A DNA stretch of 64,000 bases from Verrucomicrobia bacterium LW23 (GCA_003054695.1 QAZA01000025.1:267955-331954), one strand, 5' to 3'; positions 54,620-63,411 are shown, counted from the first letter of the stretch. Notes: generated by a model from the letters alone, not told the origin. Program-made: numbers and translations.

Positions 54620-56202
54620 GGCTTTGCTTCTCCGTCCCTGTGCAGGGCGTTGACAGTAATGGAGCTCCCGCCGGACTTCGCCTCGGGCTCCAGCAGATAA
54701 ATGCGGGCGTGGCGGCAGCGTCGTTTCCAGGCGGCATCGCTCTCGCCAGGCAGGCGCTCGGGCAGGCCGGTACTGCCGCGGCCATCCGCAAACACGCGGC
54801 TGGCGTGCACGCCGGTGTTGATCAGAAAGGTGCGCACCGCATCCGCCCGCGCCTGGCTGAGCAGGCGGTCCTGTTCGCCGTCGGAGCCCGGGCTGACCTG
54901 CGCGGTAACCATGACGCGCTGGGCGGGGTAATACACCAGCCGCCGCGCCGCCTCGCGCAGGAGAGCCTGCGAGTCTTCGTCGAGATCCGCCTGGCCGGTA
55001 CTGAAGTTAATCGGGTCGTCGAGCAGCGTGCCCGTAACCGGCAGCGCTTTCCACTCGCTCTCGCTCAGTGTGGCAAAGTGCGCCTGCTGGCGGCTGAGCC
55101 GCACCTGCTCCAGGCCGGGCACAGTCACCATACCGGCCAGTACGCGGCTGTTGAGCAGCGAGTACGGGTTGGCGGCGATCGGATCGGCGGGGAAATCGCC
55201 CGCGCGCACCAGAATGTCCGCGATGGCCTGCATGCTTTCCGTAATGCGCGCCGCGCCGGTGGAGGCGATGCCGAACCAGTCGCCCCGATTCTCGTCCAGC
55301 GATATGAAGCGGACGCCGGCCAGCATGGGATCCACCGTGGCGGCCGGCTGTCCGGAGTAAGCCTCGGCAAGCGCGCGCATCTCATTGGGGTTGTTGAGGT
55401 AATAATGCAATGCCGTAAAGTAGGCGCGTGTCACGTGATCGGCCACAACCGGCTCGCGCAACATGACGCTGCGCGACGCCACCGTGACGTCGAGCACCAG
55501 GCCGCGGGCGTGCGAGGTATCGAGCAGGCGGCGCGTGCCGGGGATGTCGCGCAGGGCGCGCGAGGCAAACGGCTCCCACAACACGGCAAAGTCGGCCTTG
55601 CCGGAGGCGAGGTCCGCGTACGCGTCCTCCGCCTTGTCGCGGCGGAACGACTTGATGCGGGGCTGCAGTTTCTCCAGCCGAAAGTGGGCCATGCTCGATT
55701 TAAGCAGGAACTCGCTGGGCGAGTTGCCGACGAGCGCGCCCTTGAGCTTGTCGGAGTTGAGCGCGTCGAGGTTCGGCACACTGTGCCCGCCGATAATCGC
55801 GTCGCCGCCAAAGCTTTCGTCGATGAGAAAGAGGATGACGCCCGGGTAATCGAACTCTTTGCCGTTCGCAATGTAGCTGTCGGCCGTAATGGCGATGAAA
55901 TCGCACTTGCCCTCCGCAATGCCCCGTACGCGCTCGCGGAAATCGGGCACCTGCACGTAGCGGATGCCGATGCGATGCTTGCGCAGGGCCTCCTGCATGG
56001 CGCGCGATTTAAAGATCATGTAGCCCAGCCAGTCGTCGCCCCACACCGTTACGGTGCGGTCGACTGCGCCGGCGTCGCTGGTGAGCAGCAGCTGTTTGTC
56101 GCGCTCCTGGGCAAGCCGCGCCGGCTCGTAATACTTCCATACACCCAGCGCGACGAGAATCGCAATGGAGAGGAGCGCGATGATGGGGTGGCGGTTGAAC
56201 AT
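54616..56202 (-). CDS. Substrate-binding (NMT1/SsuA-like) domain fused to an OmpA-like domain, copy 2
   Basis: The ATG at 56202 (528 residues) puts the membrane anchor IIALLSIAILVALGVWKYYE near the N-terminus; 56244 is an alternative. Residues about 50-380 form a type II periplasmic-binding fold (VWGDDWLGYMIFKSRAMQEA; DFIAITADSYIANG; ADFAVLWEPFASRAL). The C-terminal 140 residues form an OmpA/MotB peptidoglycan-binding domain (INFSTGQADLDEDSQALLRE; LLSQARADAVRTFLINTGVH; RRCRHARIYLLEP). Presumably anchored in the inner membrane and touching peptidoglycan. Paralogue of the product at 57748. Confidence 0.82.
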   Translation of the reverse strand: MFNRHPIIALLSIAILVALGVWKYYEPARLAQERDKQLLLTSDAGAVDRTVTVWGDDWLGYMIFKSRAMQEALRKHRIGIRYVQVPDFRERVRGIAEGKCDFIAITADSYIANGKEFDYPGVILFLIDESFGGDAIIGGHSVPNLDALNSDKLKGALVGNSPSEFLLKSSMAHFRLEKLQPRIKSFRRDKAEDAYADLASGKADFAVLWEPFASRALRDIPGTRRLLDTSHARGLVLDVTVASRSVMLREPVVADHVTRAYFTALHYYLNNPNEMRALAEAYSGQPAATVDPMLAGVRFISLDENRGDWFGIASTGAARITESMQAIADILVRAGDFPADPIAANPYSLLNSRVLAGMVTVPGLEQVRLSRQQAHFATLSESEWKALPVTGTLLDDPINFSTGQADLDEDSQALLREAARRLVYYPAQRVMVTAQVSPGSDGEQDRLLSQARADAVRTFLINTGVHASRVFADGRGSTGLPERLPGESDAAWKRRCRHARIYLLEPEAKSGGSSITVNALHRDGEAKP

Positions 56203-56301
56203 GGCGGCCAGGCGGAAAGGTATGGGGTAAGCGTCCCGAATCAAAAATACACAGCAACAGGTACGAGACTAGATTTCATTTCATTCTTTCCGCCTCCTCC
56301 T

Positions 56302-56429
56302 TTTTCCTCAGTCCCTTCGTGTCTTTGTGCCTTTGTGGTGAATAATCCCCCCTTCTGCTCCCTTCACCTGTTGAGAGGGGGGATATTAAACCACAAAGGC
56401 ACAAGGACACAAAGGGACTGAGGGGAAAA
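56302..56429. repeat. Large palindrome with internally repeated arms (palindrome 4)
   Basis: Arms 56302-56339 and 56390-56429, each with three near-copies of CTTTGTG at 8-nt phase (CTTCGTGTCTTTGTGCCTTT). An inner stem (TCCCCCC/GGGGGGA) extends the hairpin. Flanks out to about 56265 and 56455 still show partial inverted similarity. Lies between the vWA and the second OmpA-fusion genes. Confidence 0.85.
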
Positions 56430-56497
56430 CGGCAAAGGCAAAATGAAGTTTAGTCATTAAACCTTTATGTAAGTATCTCCGGTTTAAGGCACTAGCG

Positions 56498-57751
56498 TCA
56501 GCGCTTGTACTTGCTCTTGCGGAGGGTGAAAACAATAATGATCATGACGATCGGAACAAAGCAAAAGATAAAGCTGGCCGCGCCGGTAAACAGCCCGAGT
56601 ATCGTGCCGAACCAATTCCAGTCATCCACCGCACGAACCGGAGGATGCGAGTGCGACGGGCGCGGCGGGGCGACGGGCGCGGCAGGCGGGGTTGCGGGTG
56701 CGACGGGCGGTGGATTGGCGGCGGGCGGGGCCGGGGGAGCGGGCGGGGCGCTTTTGGGCGCGGGCGCGGGCGTTGAGCCACTGGGCAAGGCTGTATTGTC
56801 CTCGGCAGGGGTGGCGGCGAGCTTATCGTGCGACTTTGGGGCGGCGTCGCTCGCGCGCACGACGGGGAGTTTCGCCATTGCCTCCAGCTCCAGGGGCGTC
56901 ACTTTCACGTCATCATTCATGTCGATCTCCGCGTCGACTTTGCTCAGGCCGGATTGCAGGGCCTCCTCGTTATTGGCCTGGTAAAAGCGGGTTGCGGTGC
57001 CGCGCATGTAGTCGCCTTCGCCGTGGTAGCCGATGCCCACGACCTCCACGTTTTCGGCACGCATCTCGCGGATGGTGCGGTTGACCGCGCCGTTGCCACC
57101 TTTGTCCTGGTTTTCGGCGCCGTCGGTGAAGAGGAGCACAACGTGGCGCTCATAAGGGCTGGCCTTGGCGCGGCGGTCTTTAATCTGCTTCATGGCCACC
57201 TTCAGGGAGCGCACAATCGGTGTGTCCGTATTGGCCAGGAGGGTGCGGACCTGATTGGCAATCTTGGTGCGGTCGCCATCGCTGAAGGGGACGCGGAGCG
57301 TGCCGCCTTGCTCAAAGGTGATGAGGCTCCATGCGTAGCTGTCCGGTGCTTTTTCCAGCCACCACGCAAAAGCCTGCTTCGCCTCCTTGAGCTTCTTGCC
57401 GTACATGGAGCCGGAGTTATCGAAGATAATGGTGATGGCCGTGCCCGTCTGCGCCTTGTACTCGGCATCCAGGGAGCTGTCCGTCGTGTCGGACAGGGGC
57501 GCGGAGGGTGCGGGAGCCGGGGCGGCTTCGGGCTTGAGCGTTGCCTGGCCCGCCAGAGGCGGTGGCGTGGGCATGGGGTCCGCTTCGGGGGAGGACGCTG
57601 TCTCGGCCGCTGCCGCCGGAGTGGTGGCTGTTTCCTGGGCGTGCAGCATCGGCGAGGCTGGGCCGGGCGCAAGCAGCAGGCACAGGGCCGCGCACGCGCA
57701 CAGGAGAGCGCGGGCACGGGCGCTTGTGATCCTCGGCATTGCGATGCTCAT
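56498..57751 (-). CDS. Membrane-anchored von Willebrand factor A domain protein
   Basis: 417 residues. Signal peptide, a Pro/Ala linker, then a vWA domain at about 105-285 with an intact MIDAS: FDNSGSMYGKKL (DxSxS), TDTPIVRSL (Thr) and LLFTDGAENQD (Asp). A Pro-rich linker and a C-terminal membrane helix (IFCFVPIVMIIIVFTLRKSK) follow, so the vWA domain faces the periplasm. The start overlaps the stop of the OmpA fusion before it by 4 bp. Confidence 0.87.
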   Translation of the reverse strand: MSIAMPRITSARARALLCACAALCLLLAPGPASPMLHAQETATTPAAAAETASSPEADPMPTPPPLAGQATLKPEAAPAPAPSAPLSDTTDSSLDAEYKAQTGTAITIIFDNSGSMYGKKLKEAKQAFAWWLEKAPDSYAWSLITFEQGGTLRVPFSDGDRTKIANQVRTLLANTDTPIVRSLKVAMKQIKDRRAKASPYERHVVLLFTDGAENQDKGGNGAVNRTIREMRAENVEVVGIGYHGEGDYMRGTATRFYQANNEEALQSGLSKVDAEIDMNDDVKVTPLELEAMAKLPVVRASDAAPKSHDKLAATPAEDNTALPSGSTPAPAPKSAPPAPPAPPAANPPPVAPATPPAAPVAPPRPSHSHPPVRAVDDWNWFGTILGLFTGAASFIFCFVPIVMIIIVFTLRKSKYKR

Positions 57752-59604
57752 TTCAGATCCTCGGAGCCGAATTCCGCGGGCAGCTCGCTTTCAACGCCAA
57801 TGATGACCAGCTCGCCGCGCATGTTCGCTTCGCGATCGGCCGGTGTGGTGGGGTTGGGCTTGAGCGGGTCGGTAACGCCCATGCCCTTCACGTCGAAGCG
57901 CGAGATATCGATCTCCGCCGGGCTCAGGCCCACGTACTCGCGCAGGTACTGGGCGTAAGCGCGCTTGATGGCGAAGGCGCGCGCGTAGGAGAGCTGGTTG
58001 GCGGAGTTGCTCACCTCCTCCAGCGACGGCAGGGGAAGCTCCTCGAACTTCTCCGTGTTGCCAATGCGCCGCTGATAGGTCTTGTCGCCTTTCGCCGTCT
58101 TCATGCGCACAAAGTTGTAGAGGAAGTTATCCGCGTGGCCGCGCAGCTGCACCACGGCGCCGCCGTAACGCGTTACCTTCTCGTGGATGGTGTCGAAAAC
58201 GCTGCGGTAATCCTTCCAGTTCAGATCGGACATCTTGGCGGGGAAGTTGAAGGTGTAGGTGAGCAGCACGCGCGCGTCCTGGCCCGCGGCGGCGGTGCGC
58301 ACGGATTCCACATTGGCAAAGCGCGGCTTGGCGGGCTCCGCCTCGGCCGGCTTGCTGGAGCCATCGAACTTGCCCCAGTCCCACGGCGCCAGGGCGAGAG
58401 CACCGGGGCTCTTCACCAGGCCGATCTCCTGGTAGTACTTGCGAATGCGCGCCTGCGTGGCGGCAAAGCCCACGGGATTCTTCGTATCCGTGAAGAAGGA
58501 GACGTTGCCGGACGCGAGGGAGAGCTCGCTGTCCACGCCCACCCACAGGATGTAATCGTTCACAGCGCCTTCATCCGCCAAGAAGATGCCGGCCAGCGGT
58601 TTGCACAGCTTCTTGAATTCGTCCGTAAGCGCGGCCTTGCCGGCGTTTTTCTTGGCGATGTTGTCCAGGTAGCCCTTAAAGCGCGCCTGCTCCTCCAGCA
58701 GGGCTTCCACAAACGCGCGCACTTTGTCGGGGTTGGCGGTCAGGTAGTCGCGGCGCACGGCGTACACGTCGGCGATGACGCGGTTGGCCGTCTTGGTGGT
58801 GAGAATGGGTGCAGCGCCTTTCACGCTGTCCTCGGCGCCGGTGCCGACTTTTCCGCCGGCGGTCAGCGCCAGAATATCGGGCGAAATCGCCGCGGCGCCG
58901 GTGAGCGACGGATCGTTGCGCAGCGCGTTGGCGGGGTCGTTCGCGGCGTCCTTGCCGTTTGCGGCGTTGAAGGCGATGTCGCGCACGTACTTGATGGTCA
59001 CATCGCCCGGATTAAGCCCGGCATCCTGCAGAAGCACCTGCACCAGATCGACATGCGGGCCGTTGGCCTGCACCACAATCGTCTTGCCTTTGAGCTCCGC
59101 CAGGTTGCCGATGCCCTTCGCCACAAAGCCATCCGCCCCGGTGCTCCAGCTGATTTGCAGGATAACGACCGGCTCCAGCCCGGGATCGAGCTTCTTCAGG
59201 CCGTCCGCGGCCAGGTCGATCATGCCCACGGTGCCGCGCAGAAACGGGCTTTTGCCGGAGATATAATCGCGCACCTGCTCCTCAAACTCGTCGCGAAGCT
59301 GCAGCTTGACGGGCACGCCGAGCGCCTTCGCCAGTTTGGAGTGGGGCGTCGCCTCCAGCCCGCCGTTTGCGGAAACCGTCACGCCGTCCGCCGCCCAGGT
59401 GATAAACGGCACGGTGGTGGGCCCCGGCGCGACGGGCTTCACCGGCGTCTTGAACGCCGGGCTCGACTCAAACGGCTTTGGCGGCTCCACATAGTTCACC
59501 GGCTTTGCGCTGGCCGGCGAGGCCGGAGCGAAGCACGCGGCAACGGCAAAGGCGATCGCCGCGAGGACGGGGCGGTGCGGAAGAGAGCGAAGCGGGGTAT
59601 CCAT
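57748..59604 (-). CDS. Substrate-binding (NMT1/SsuA-like) domain fused to an OmpA-like domain, copy 1
   Basis: 618 residues from the ATG at 59604, with a signal peptide (LAAIAFAVAACFAPASPASA); an upstream ATG at 59634 adds ten residues. Substrate-binding fold with TTVPFITWAADGVTVSANGG, VVILQISWSTGADGFVAKGI, LAELKGKTIVVQANGPHVDL and the NMT1-type QDAGLNPGDV. The C-terminal OmpA-like domain contains VVQLRGHADNF, ARAFAIKRAYAQYLREYVGL and TPADREANMRGELVIIGVE. Start of a coupled pair with the vWA gene. The substrate is unknown; the fold resembles sulfonate, nitrate and taurine binders. Confidence 0.83.
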   Translation of the reverse strand: MDTPLRSLPHRPVLAAIAFAVAACFAPASPASAKPVNYVEPPKPFESSPAFKTPVKPVAPGPTTVPFITWAADGVTVSANGGLEATPHSKLAKALGVPVKLQLRDEFEEQVRDYISGKSPFLRGTVGMIDLAADGLKKLDPGLEPVVILQISWSTGADGFVAKGIGNLAELKGKTIVVQANGPHVDLVQVLLQDAGLNPGDVTIKYVRDIAFNAANGKDAANDPANALRNDPSLTGAAAISPDILALTAGGKVGTGAEDSVKGAAPILTTKTANRVIADVYAVRRDYLTANPDKVRAFVEALLEEQARFKGYLDNIAKKNAGKAALTDEFKKLCKPLAGIFLADEGAVNDYILWVGVDSELSLASGNVSFFTDTKNPVGFAATQARIRKYYQEIGLVKSPGALALAPWDWGKFDGSSKPAEAEPAKPRFANVESVRTAAAGQDARVLLTYTFNFPAKMSDLNWKDYRSVFDTIHEKVTRYGGAVVQLRGHADNFLYNFVRMKTAKGDKTYQRRIGNTEKFEELPLPSLEEVSNSANQLSYARAFAIKRAYAQYLREYVGLSPAEIDISRFDVKGMGVTDPLKPNPTTPADREANMRGELVIIGVESELPAEFGSEDLK

Positions 59605-59754
59605 AGAGCTTGAGCGTGTGAAGTGCGGGTGCAATCAGCCGGCTACAGGTGTGAGCTGCCGGATTCAGGAGCTATCAGCCAGCATCAGAGAACCCCAAAG
59701 AGGTTCCCGGAAGCCTGTATGCACATAGTTCCATTGAAGATACTTAGGATTCTA

Positions 59755-60044
59755 GCAAGAATAACATGAATAACCTGGCGCCGATTTTGAGATAAGAGCA
59801 TTGCGGGTATCGGGAGTGTTTTCACTTTCCCTTCTTCCTTGGCGAGCTTTCCGTTTCTTGGCGAAATAAATCTGAGAAGATTTTCGCGCCAAGGAACGGA
59901 AAGCTCGCCAAGGAAGAAGGGGATAGGGACAGAACGGAGATAGTCCGCCTTAAGGCCTTCCCGCAAGACGTCCAGCCTTGCGTGGAATTTTAATGCCGCT
60001 ATCGCTCAAAAGCTGTACCTCATGTTGTTCATGTTATTCTCGCC
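59755..60044. mobile_element. Inverted-repeat element containing palindrome 5
   Basis: Outer ends AAGAATAACATGAATAAC and, from the right, AGAATAACATGAACAAC; inner shared word TTTTGAG on both sides. The left inner part (GATTTTGAGATAAGAGC to GGGAGTG) matches the element at 26793. The centre is a palindrome (59829-59865 and 59881-59922) built of CTTGGCGA and CTTTCCG words like palindrome 2. It fills most of the 447-bp gap between the ATPase gene and the OmpA-fusion gene; I see no gene in that gap. Confidence 0.7.
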
Positions 60045-60051
60045 AGCATCC

Positions 60052-61104
60052 TTAGGTGGTGGGCGGTTTGGGAGAGGAGGGCGGAGGGGACGAAAGAGTC
60101 GGCGTGGAAGTGGACCCTGGCGCAGACAGGGGCGGCGTTGCCGGGGACCCGTGCGAGAGCTCGGAAAGCTGCCTCTCGAGCGAGGAGATTTCCGCCGCCT
60201 GGGCGGGCTTAAAGCCTTTCTCACGAATGGTTTGCACGGTGGCGGCAAACTCCGGGGTGGTTTTGGCGCGGCGCGAGTCGAAGCGGGCGATGCACTCGCT
60301 GTGCACGATGGAAGCGCCTTCCATGCCAGGCGTCGGGGCCAGGACAATGAGGCGCGTGCCGAGGAAGACCGCTTCCTCCAGGTCGTGCGTGACGAAAAAG
60401 ATGGTGATGCCCGTCTCGCGCTGAATCTCCAGCAACAGCAGCTGCAGGACCTCGCGCGACTGGGGATCCAGGCTGGAGAACGGCTCGTCCATCAGCAAAA
60501 TCCGTGGCCGCATGGCCAGCGCTTGCGCAATGGCCACGCGTTGCTTTTGCCCGCCGGAGAGCTCCCGGGGGTATTTATGTGCGTGGGCGCTCAGGCCCAC
60601 CTTTTCCAGCAACTCCAGCGCGGTTTTGCGGTAGCGCGCCTTGCGCTCGGCGGCCCAGAAGGGCAGCCAGTGCTCCAGCAGGCTCAGGCCCTCCAGGCGC
60701 ATGCCAAGCTCCACATTCTGCTCCGCGGTCAGGAAGTCCGGGATCGTGTAATCCTGAAAAACGCAGCCGCGATGACGGTTGGGCACCGTAATTTCTTCGC
60801 CATCCAGCAGCACGCGGCCCTCGGAGAAGGGGCGGAAACCGCCGATGCCATACAGCAGCGTGCTCTTTCCGCAGCCGCTGGGGCCGACGACGCAGACGAT
60901 GTCCCCCTCCCGCACGTCCAGCGAGACGTCGCGCAGAATGACCTTCTGGCGATCGCCCGCGCCCAGCCGCTGCATAATGTTGCGCAGTTGCAGAACGACC
61001 TTGCCCTCGCCCGACGACACAGCGGTGCCGGGCGTGGCCGTGCCGGCATCGGCCACTGCGGAGGGCGTCGGCGATGGCGTGGAAGATGAAGCGGCGGCAG
61101 TCAT
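60052..61104 (-). CDS. ABC transporter ATP-binding protein (SsuB/TauB/NrtD type)
   Basis: 350 residues. Walker A GPSGCGKST, Q-loop in FQDYTIPDFLTAEQNV, signature LSGGQKQRVAIAQALAMRPR, Walker B ILLMDEPFSSLDPQ, H-loop FVTHDLEEA. The N-terminal 35 and C-terminal 35 residues are Ser/Pro/Thr-rich and non-conserved. It follows the permease gene after 2 bp. It energises uptake of a sulfonate-, taurine- or nitrate-like anion. Confidence 0.92.
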   Translation of the reverse strand: MTAAASSSTPSPTPSAVADAGTATPGTAVSSGEGKVVLQLRNIMQRLGAGDRQKVILRDVSLDVREGDIVCVVGPSGCGKSTLLYGIGGFRPFSEGRVLLDGEEITVPNRHRGCVFQDYTIPDFLTAEQNVELGMRLEGLSLLEHWLPFWAAERKARYRKTALELLEKVGLSAHAHKYPRELSGGQKQRVAIAQALAMRPRILLMDEPFSSLDPQSREVLQLLLLEIQRETGITIFFVTHDLEEAVFLGTRLIVLAPTPGMEGASIVHSECIARFDSRRAKTTPEFAATVQTIREKGFKPAQAAEISSLERQLSELSHGSPATPPLSAPGSTSTPTLSSPPPSSPKPPTT

Positions 61105-61106
61105 TT

Positions 61107-61940
61107 TCAGGATTCCGTTCCGATAAAGTACCAGCGGTTTTTCCAGCGGTTAAAGTAGTCGATCGAGCGATCCATGATGAACGCGAGCGTCGCAATCACC
61201 GCCAGGTAGACGAGGATCTGCGCCACATCCAGGTTGCGGGAGGCCACGTTAATGCGGTAGCCCAGCCCCGCCTCACTCGCAATCAGCTCCGCCACAATGA
61301 GATAAACCCACGCCGTGCCTATTTGCAGGCGCACGTCGTCGAGAAAGCCCGGCTCCACGACGCGGCGGATAAGCACCACGAGCATCTCCAGCGAGGAAGG
61401 GCCAAGCACGGTAAAGTTCCATATCAGCTTCTCCGGTATCGACTGCACGCGCAGGATAAGAGAGCGCGTCAGCGGCAGGAATGTGGCGATAAAGATGATG
61501 AAGATTTTGGCGGTGTCCTGAAATCCCAGAAAGAGGAAGATCAGCGGAATGAGACTGACCGGCGGCAGATAGCTCGCCACTTTAAGCAGCGGCTCCAGCA
61601 ACGCGTTCAGCCATGGCCACGAGCCCGCAAGCAGGCCCACCACCAGGCTCCCCACAATCGCGGCGATCAGCCCGCAGTTAAAGAGCCACAGGCTGGCGCG
61701 CAGGTCCTTGAAGAAGGGGCGCTCCTCCGTAAACTCATCCGGCGTCAGGCTGAAGGTTACCGCGTCGACAAGCTGCCGCGCCGTCGGGGTCAGCTTGTCG
61801 TTGGGGTTGACCGCATGGCGCGCTTCGGCCATCCAGAAGTACCACACCACCACCACGCCCACTCCCAGCAGGCCCAGGAGAATGCGCGTGCTGCGGCGGA
61901 TCGGCTGGCGAATGCGTAGGAGAGAGAGGAGGAAGCTCAC
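61107..61940 (-). CDS. ABC transporter permease (SsuC/TauC type)
   Basis: 277 residues, GTG start at 61940 immediately after the stop of the binding-protein gene. Six to seven membrane segments (first LLGLLGVGVVVVWYFW; GLIAAIVGSLVVGLLAGSWP). The EAA loop region reads FNFTVLGPSSLEMLVVLIRR-like (NFTVLGPSSLEMLVVLIRRV), where the usual EAA-x3-G is degenerate. The C-terminal IVAELIASEAGLGYRINVAS is typical of sulfonate/nitrate permeases. Confidence 0.9.
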   Translation of the reverse strand: MSFLLSLLRIRQPIRRSTRILLGLLGVGVVVVWYFWMAEARHAVNPNDKLTPTARQLVDAVTFSLTPDEFTEERPFFKDLRASLWLFNCGLIAAIVGSLVVGLLAGSWPWLNALLEPLLKVASYLPPVSLIPLIFLFLGFQDTAKIFIIFIATFLPLTRSLILRVQSIPEKLIWNFTVLGPSSLEMLVVLIRRVVEPGFLDDVRLQIGTAWVYLIVAELIASEAGLGYRINVASRNLDVAQILVYLAVIATLAFIMDRSIDYFNRWKNRWYFIGTES

Positions 61941-61942
61941 CG

Positions 61943-62959
61943 CTACTTCACCTGCTTGATGAATGAGGTATCGAACGTGACCTGGTAAGAGTCCGGATTA
62001 GCGCCCTTGAACGCGCCCACTTCCTTAAGGAAGGTGCGGATGCGGTCGTGCTGCGCCTTGAGCTCAGGGCTCTCCATGAATTTAATGGTGTCCTCCGGCG
62101 TGTAATAGAAGTGCGTGGCGGCAAGCATTTCGGAGAAGAGCGGGGCGTCGGCCGGAGTGAGCTCCGAGGTGGAGGCCATGGCGCGGATGGCGCGCTCTTT
62201 CGTCGCGGGGTCGGTCAGATACTTCATCACGTCGTAATGCGCCTTCACGTACGCGGCAATCGCGTTCTCGCGGCCCTTGATGCGGTCCGTGCGCACAACC
62301 ACCATGTCCACGATTTCGCCGGGAATCTCCTTGGAAGTGAACAGCAGCTCCGCCTTGCCGCTGGCCATAATGCGCAGGATGTGGGGGTTCCACGTGGCCA
62401 CGGTTACGGGGCTTGCTGTGTTAACGGCGGTGAGAAACACTTTGGAGCACTCGTCGCCGGGCGTGTTGCGAAAGGTTACGAAGTCGGACTTCTGCCCTTT
62501 GATCTGCAGCGCGCGCCAGATGAGATACTGGCTTACGGAGTACTGCTCGCACAGGATGCTTTTGCCTTTCAGGTCCTCAAATTTGCTCCCCTTGGGCGCG
62601 GCAATGGCGTCGTTGCCGTTACTGTAATCGTTGATGAGAATGCACGTGACCGGCACGCCGCTGTCGAGGGGAATGCCCATGGCGTCACTGAGCGTCAGCG
62701 TCACAGCATCCAGCTTGCCGGCCACAAGCGCATCGATGCTCGCTGTGTATTCCTTGAATTTATGGATCTCCACCTGCGCGCCCGCCTCCTTGGTGCGGCG
62801 TTCGAGAAAACTCGGCTTGCCAGGCTCCAGCTTCAACCCCATCAGGGCGTTGTCCTGCCAACCCGGGTAAATGCTCCATCCGACGGAAAGTTTCTCCTGG
62901 GCATGGGCGCACAGTGACATAAACAGCGCGAGACCAACGGTAAGTAGCGTGGTTTTCAT
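61943..62959 (-). CDS. ABC transporter substrate-binding protein (NMT1/SsuA-like)
   Basis: 338 residues from the ATG at 62959 with a signal peptide (LLTVGLALFMSLCAHAQ). Mature protein: LSVGWSIYPGWQDNAL, VEIHKFKEYTASIDALVAGK, DAVTLTLSDAMGIPLDSGVP, and DLKGKSILCEQYSVSQYLIW, the layout of sulfonate/nitrate/taurine binders. First gene of the transporter; a TATAAT box lies just upstream. The frame extends upstream through a region without homology, so 62959 is chosen. Confidence 0.88.
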   Translation of the reverse strand: MKTTLLTVGLALFMSLCAHAQEKLSVGWSIYPGWQDNALMGLKLEPGKPSFLERRTKEAGAQVEIHKFKEYTASIDALVAGKLDAVTLTLSDAMGIPLDSGVPVTCILINDYSNGNDAIAAPKGSKFEDLKGKSILCEQYSVSQYLIWRALQIKGQKSDFVTFRNTPGDECSKVFLTAVNTASPVTVATWNPHILRIMASGKAELLFTSKEIPGEIVDMVVVRTDRIKGRENAIAAYVKAHYDVMKYLTDPATKERAIRAMASTSELTPADAPLFSEMLAATHFYYTPEDTIKFMESPELKAQHDRIRTFLKEVGAFKGANPDSYQVTFDTSFIKQVK

Positions 62960-62975
62960 AGGGATATCGAACCCC

Positions 62976-63005
62976 ATTATAGCTGCAATATTTGACGAAC
63001 ACAAA
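62976..63005 (-). promoter_or_regulatory. Candidate promoter of the ABC locus
   Basis: On the minus strand a perfect -10 TATAAT (62976-62981) is preceded, after 17 bp, by TTGTGT as a weak -35. Transcription would start near 62969, leaving a leader of about 10 nt before the ATG at 62959. Prediction by eye. Confidence 0.4.
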
Positions 63006-63028
63006 TGCACAAATAAGCGACAACTAAC

Positions 63029-63411
63029 GATTTTTGCGAAGCCAACCTGGATGTGGAGGAAGCGTTTCTCTACGCCCGCTATCGCTCCAGCAATCAAGCG
63101 CTTATCGCGCTTTCCAACGACTCGTTTTACTCCAGCCGCTCGCAGCCGATTCTCGGCCATCCAAAAACACCCCGCCAAGGTGCCCATCCGCCTGACCCGC
63201 GTCGATGGCGTCTACAAGGATCGCACTAACGAGGATGAAGCACGCGCCGCGGCCCGCCTCGTCCGGGAACTTCTCGACACGCCGAATCCTCCGTCAATTG
63301 TCAATTAGCATTACTTGCTTCAACATCACGCAGCGCGACACGATTCTGGATGCCCTCGACAAGCTCGCGGCAGAAGATCCCGCGTTCGCCGATCTGCTCC
63401 AAACCGCACGC
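63029..63411 (+). pseudogene. Remnant of a superfamily I helicase-like gene (AAA_12-type C-terminal region)
   Basis: Frames give DFCEANLDVEEAFLYARYRS, NQALIALSNDSFYSS, then in the next frame RLTRVDGVYKDRTNEDEARA and LVRELLDTPNPPSIV, then TILDALDKLAAEDPAFADLL. This order (SLIAFSNxxFY, VxGVYxxRTNxxEA, PSIGVVTFN, QAxLIxxxLxxxAEEDPxF) fits the C-terminal part of large AAA_11/AAA_12 helicases such as DUF4011 proteins. At least two frameshifts or stops. It runs into the IS fragment at 63412. Confidence 0.55.
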
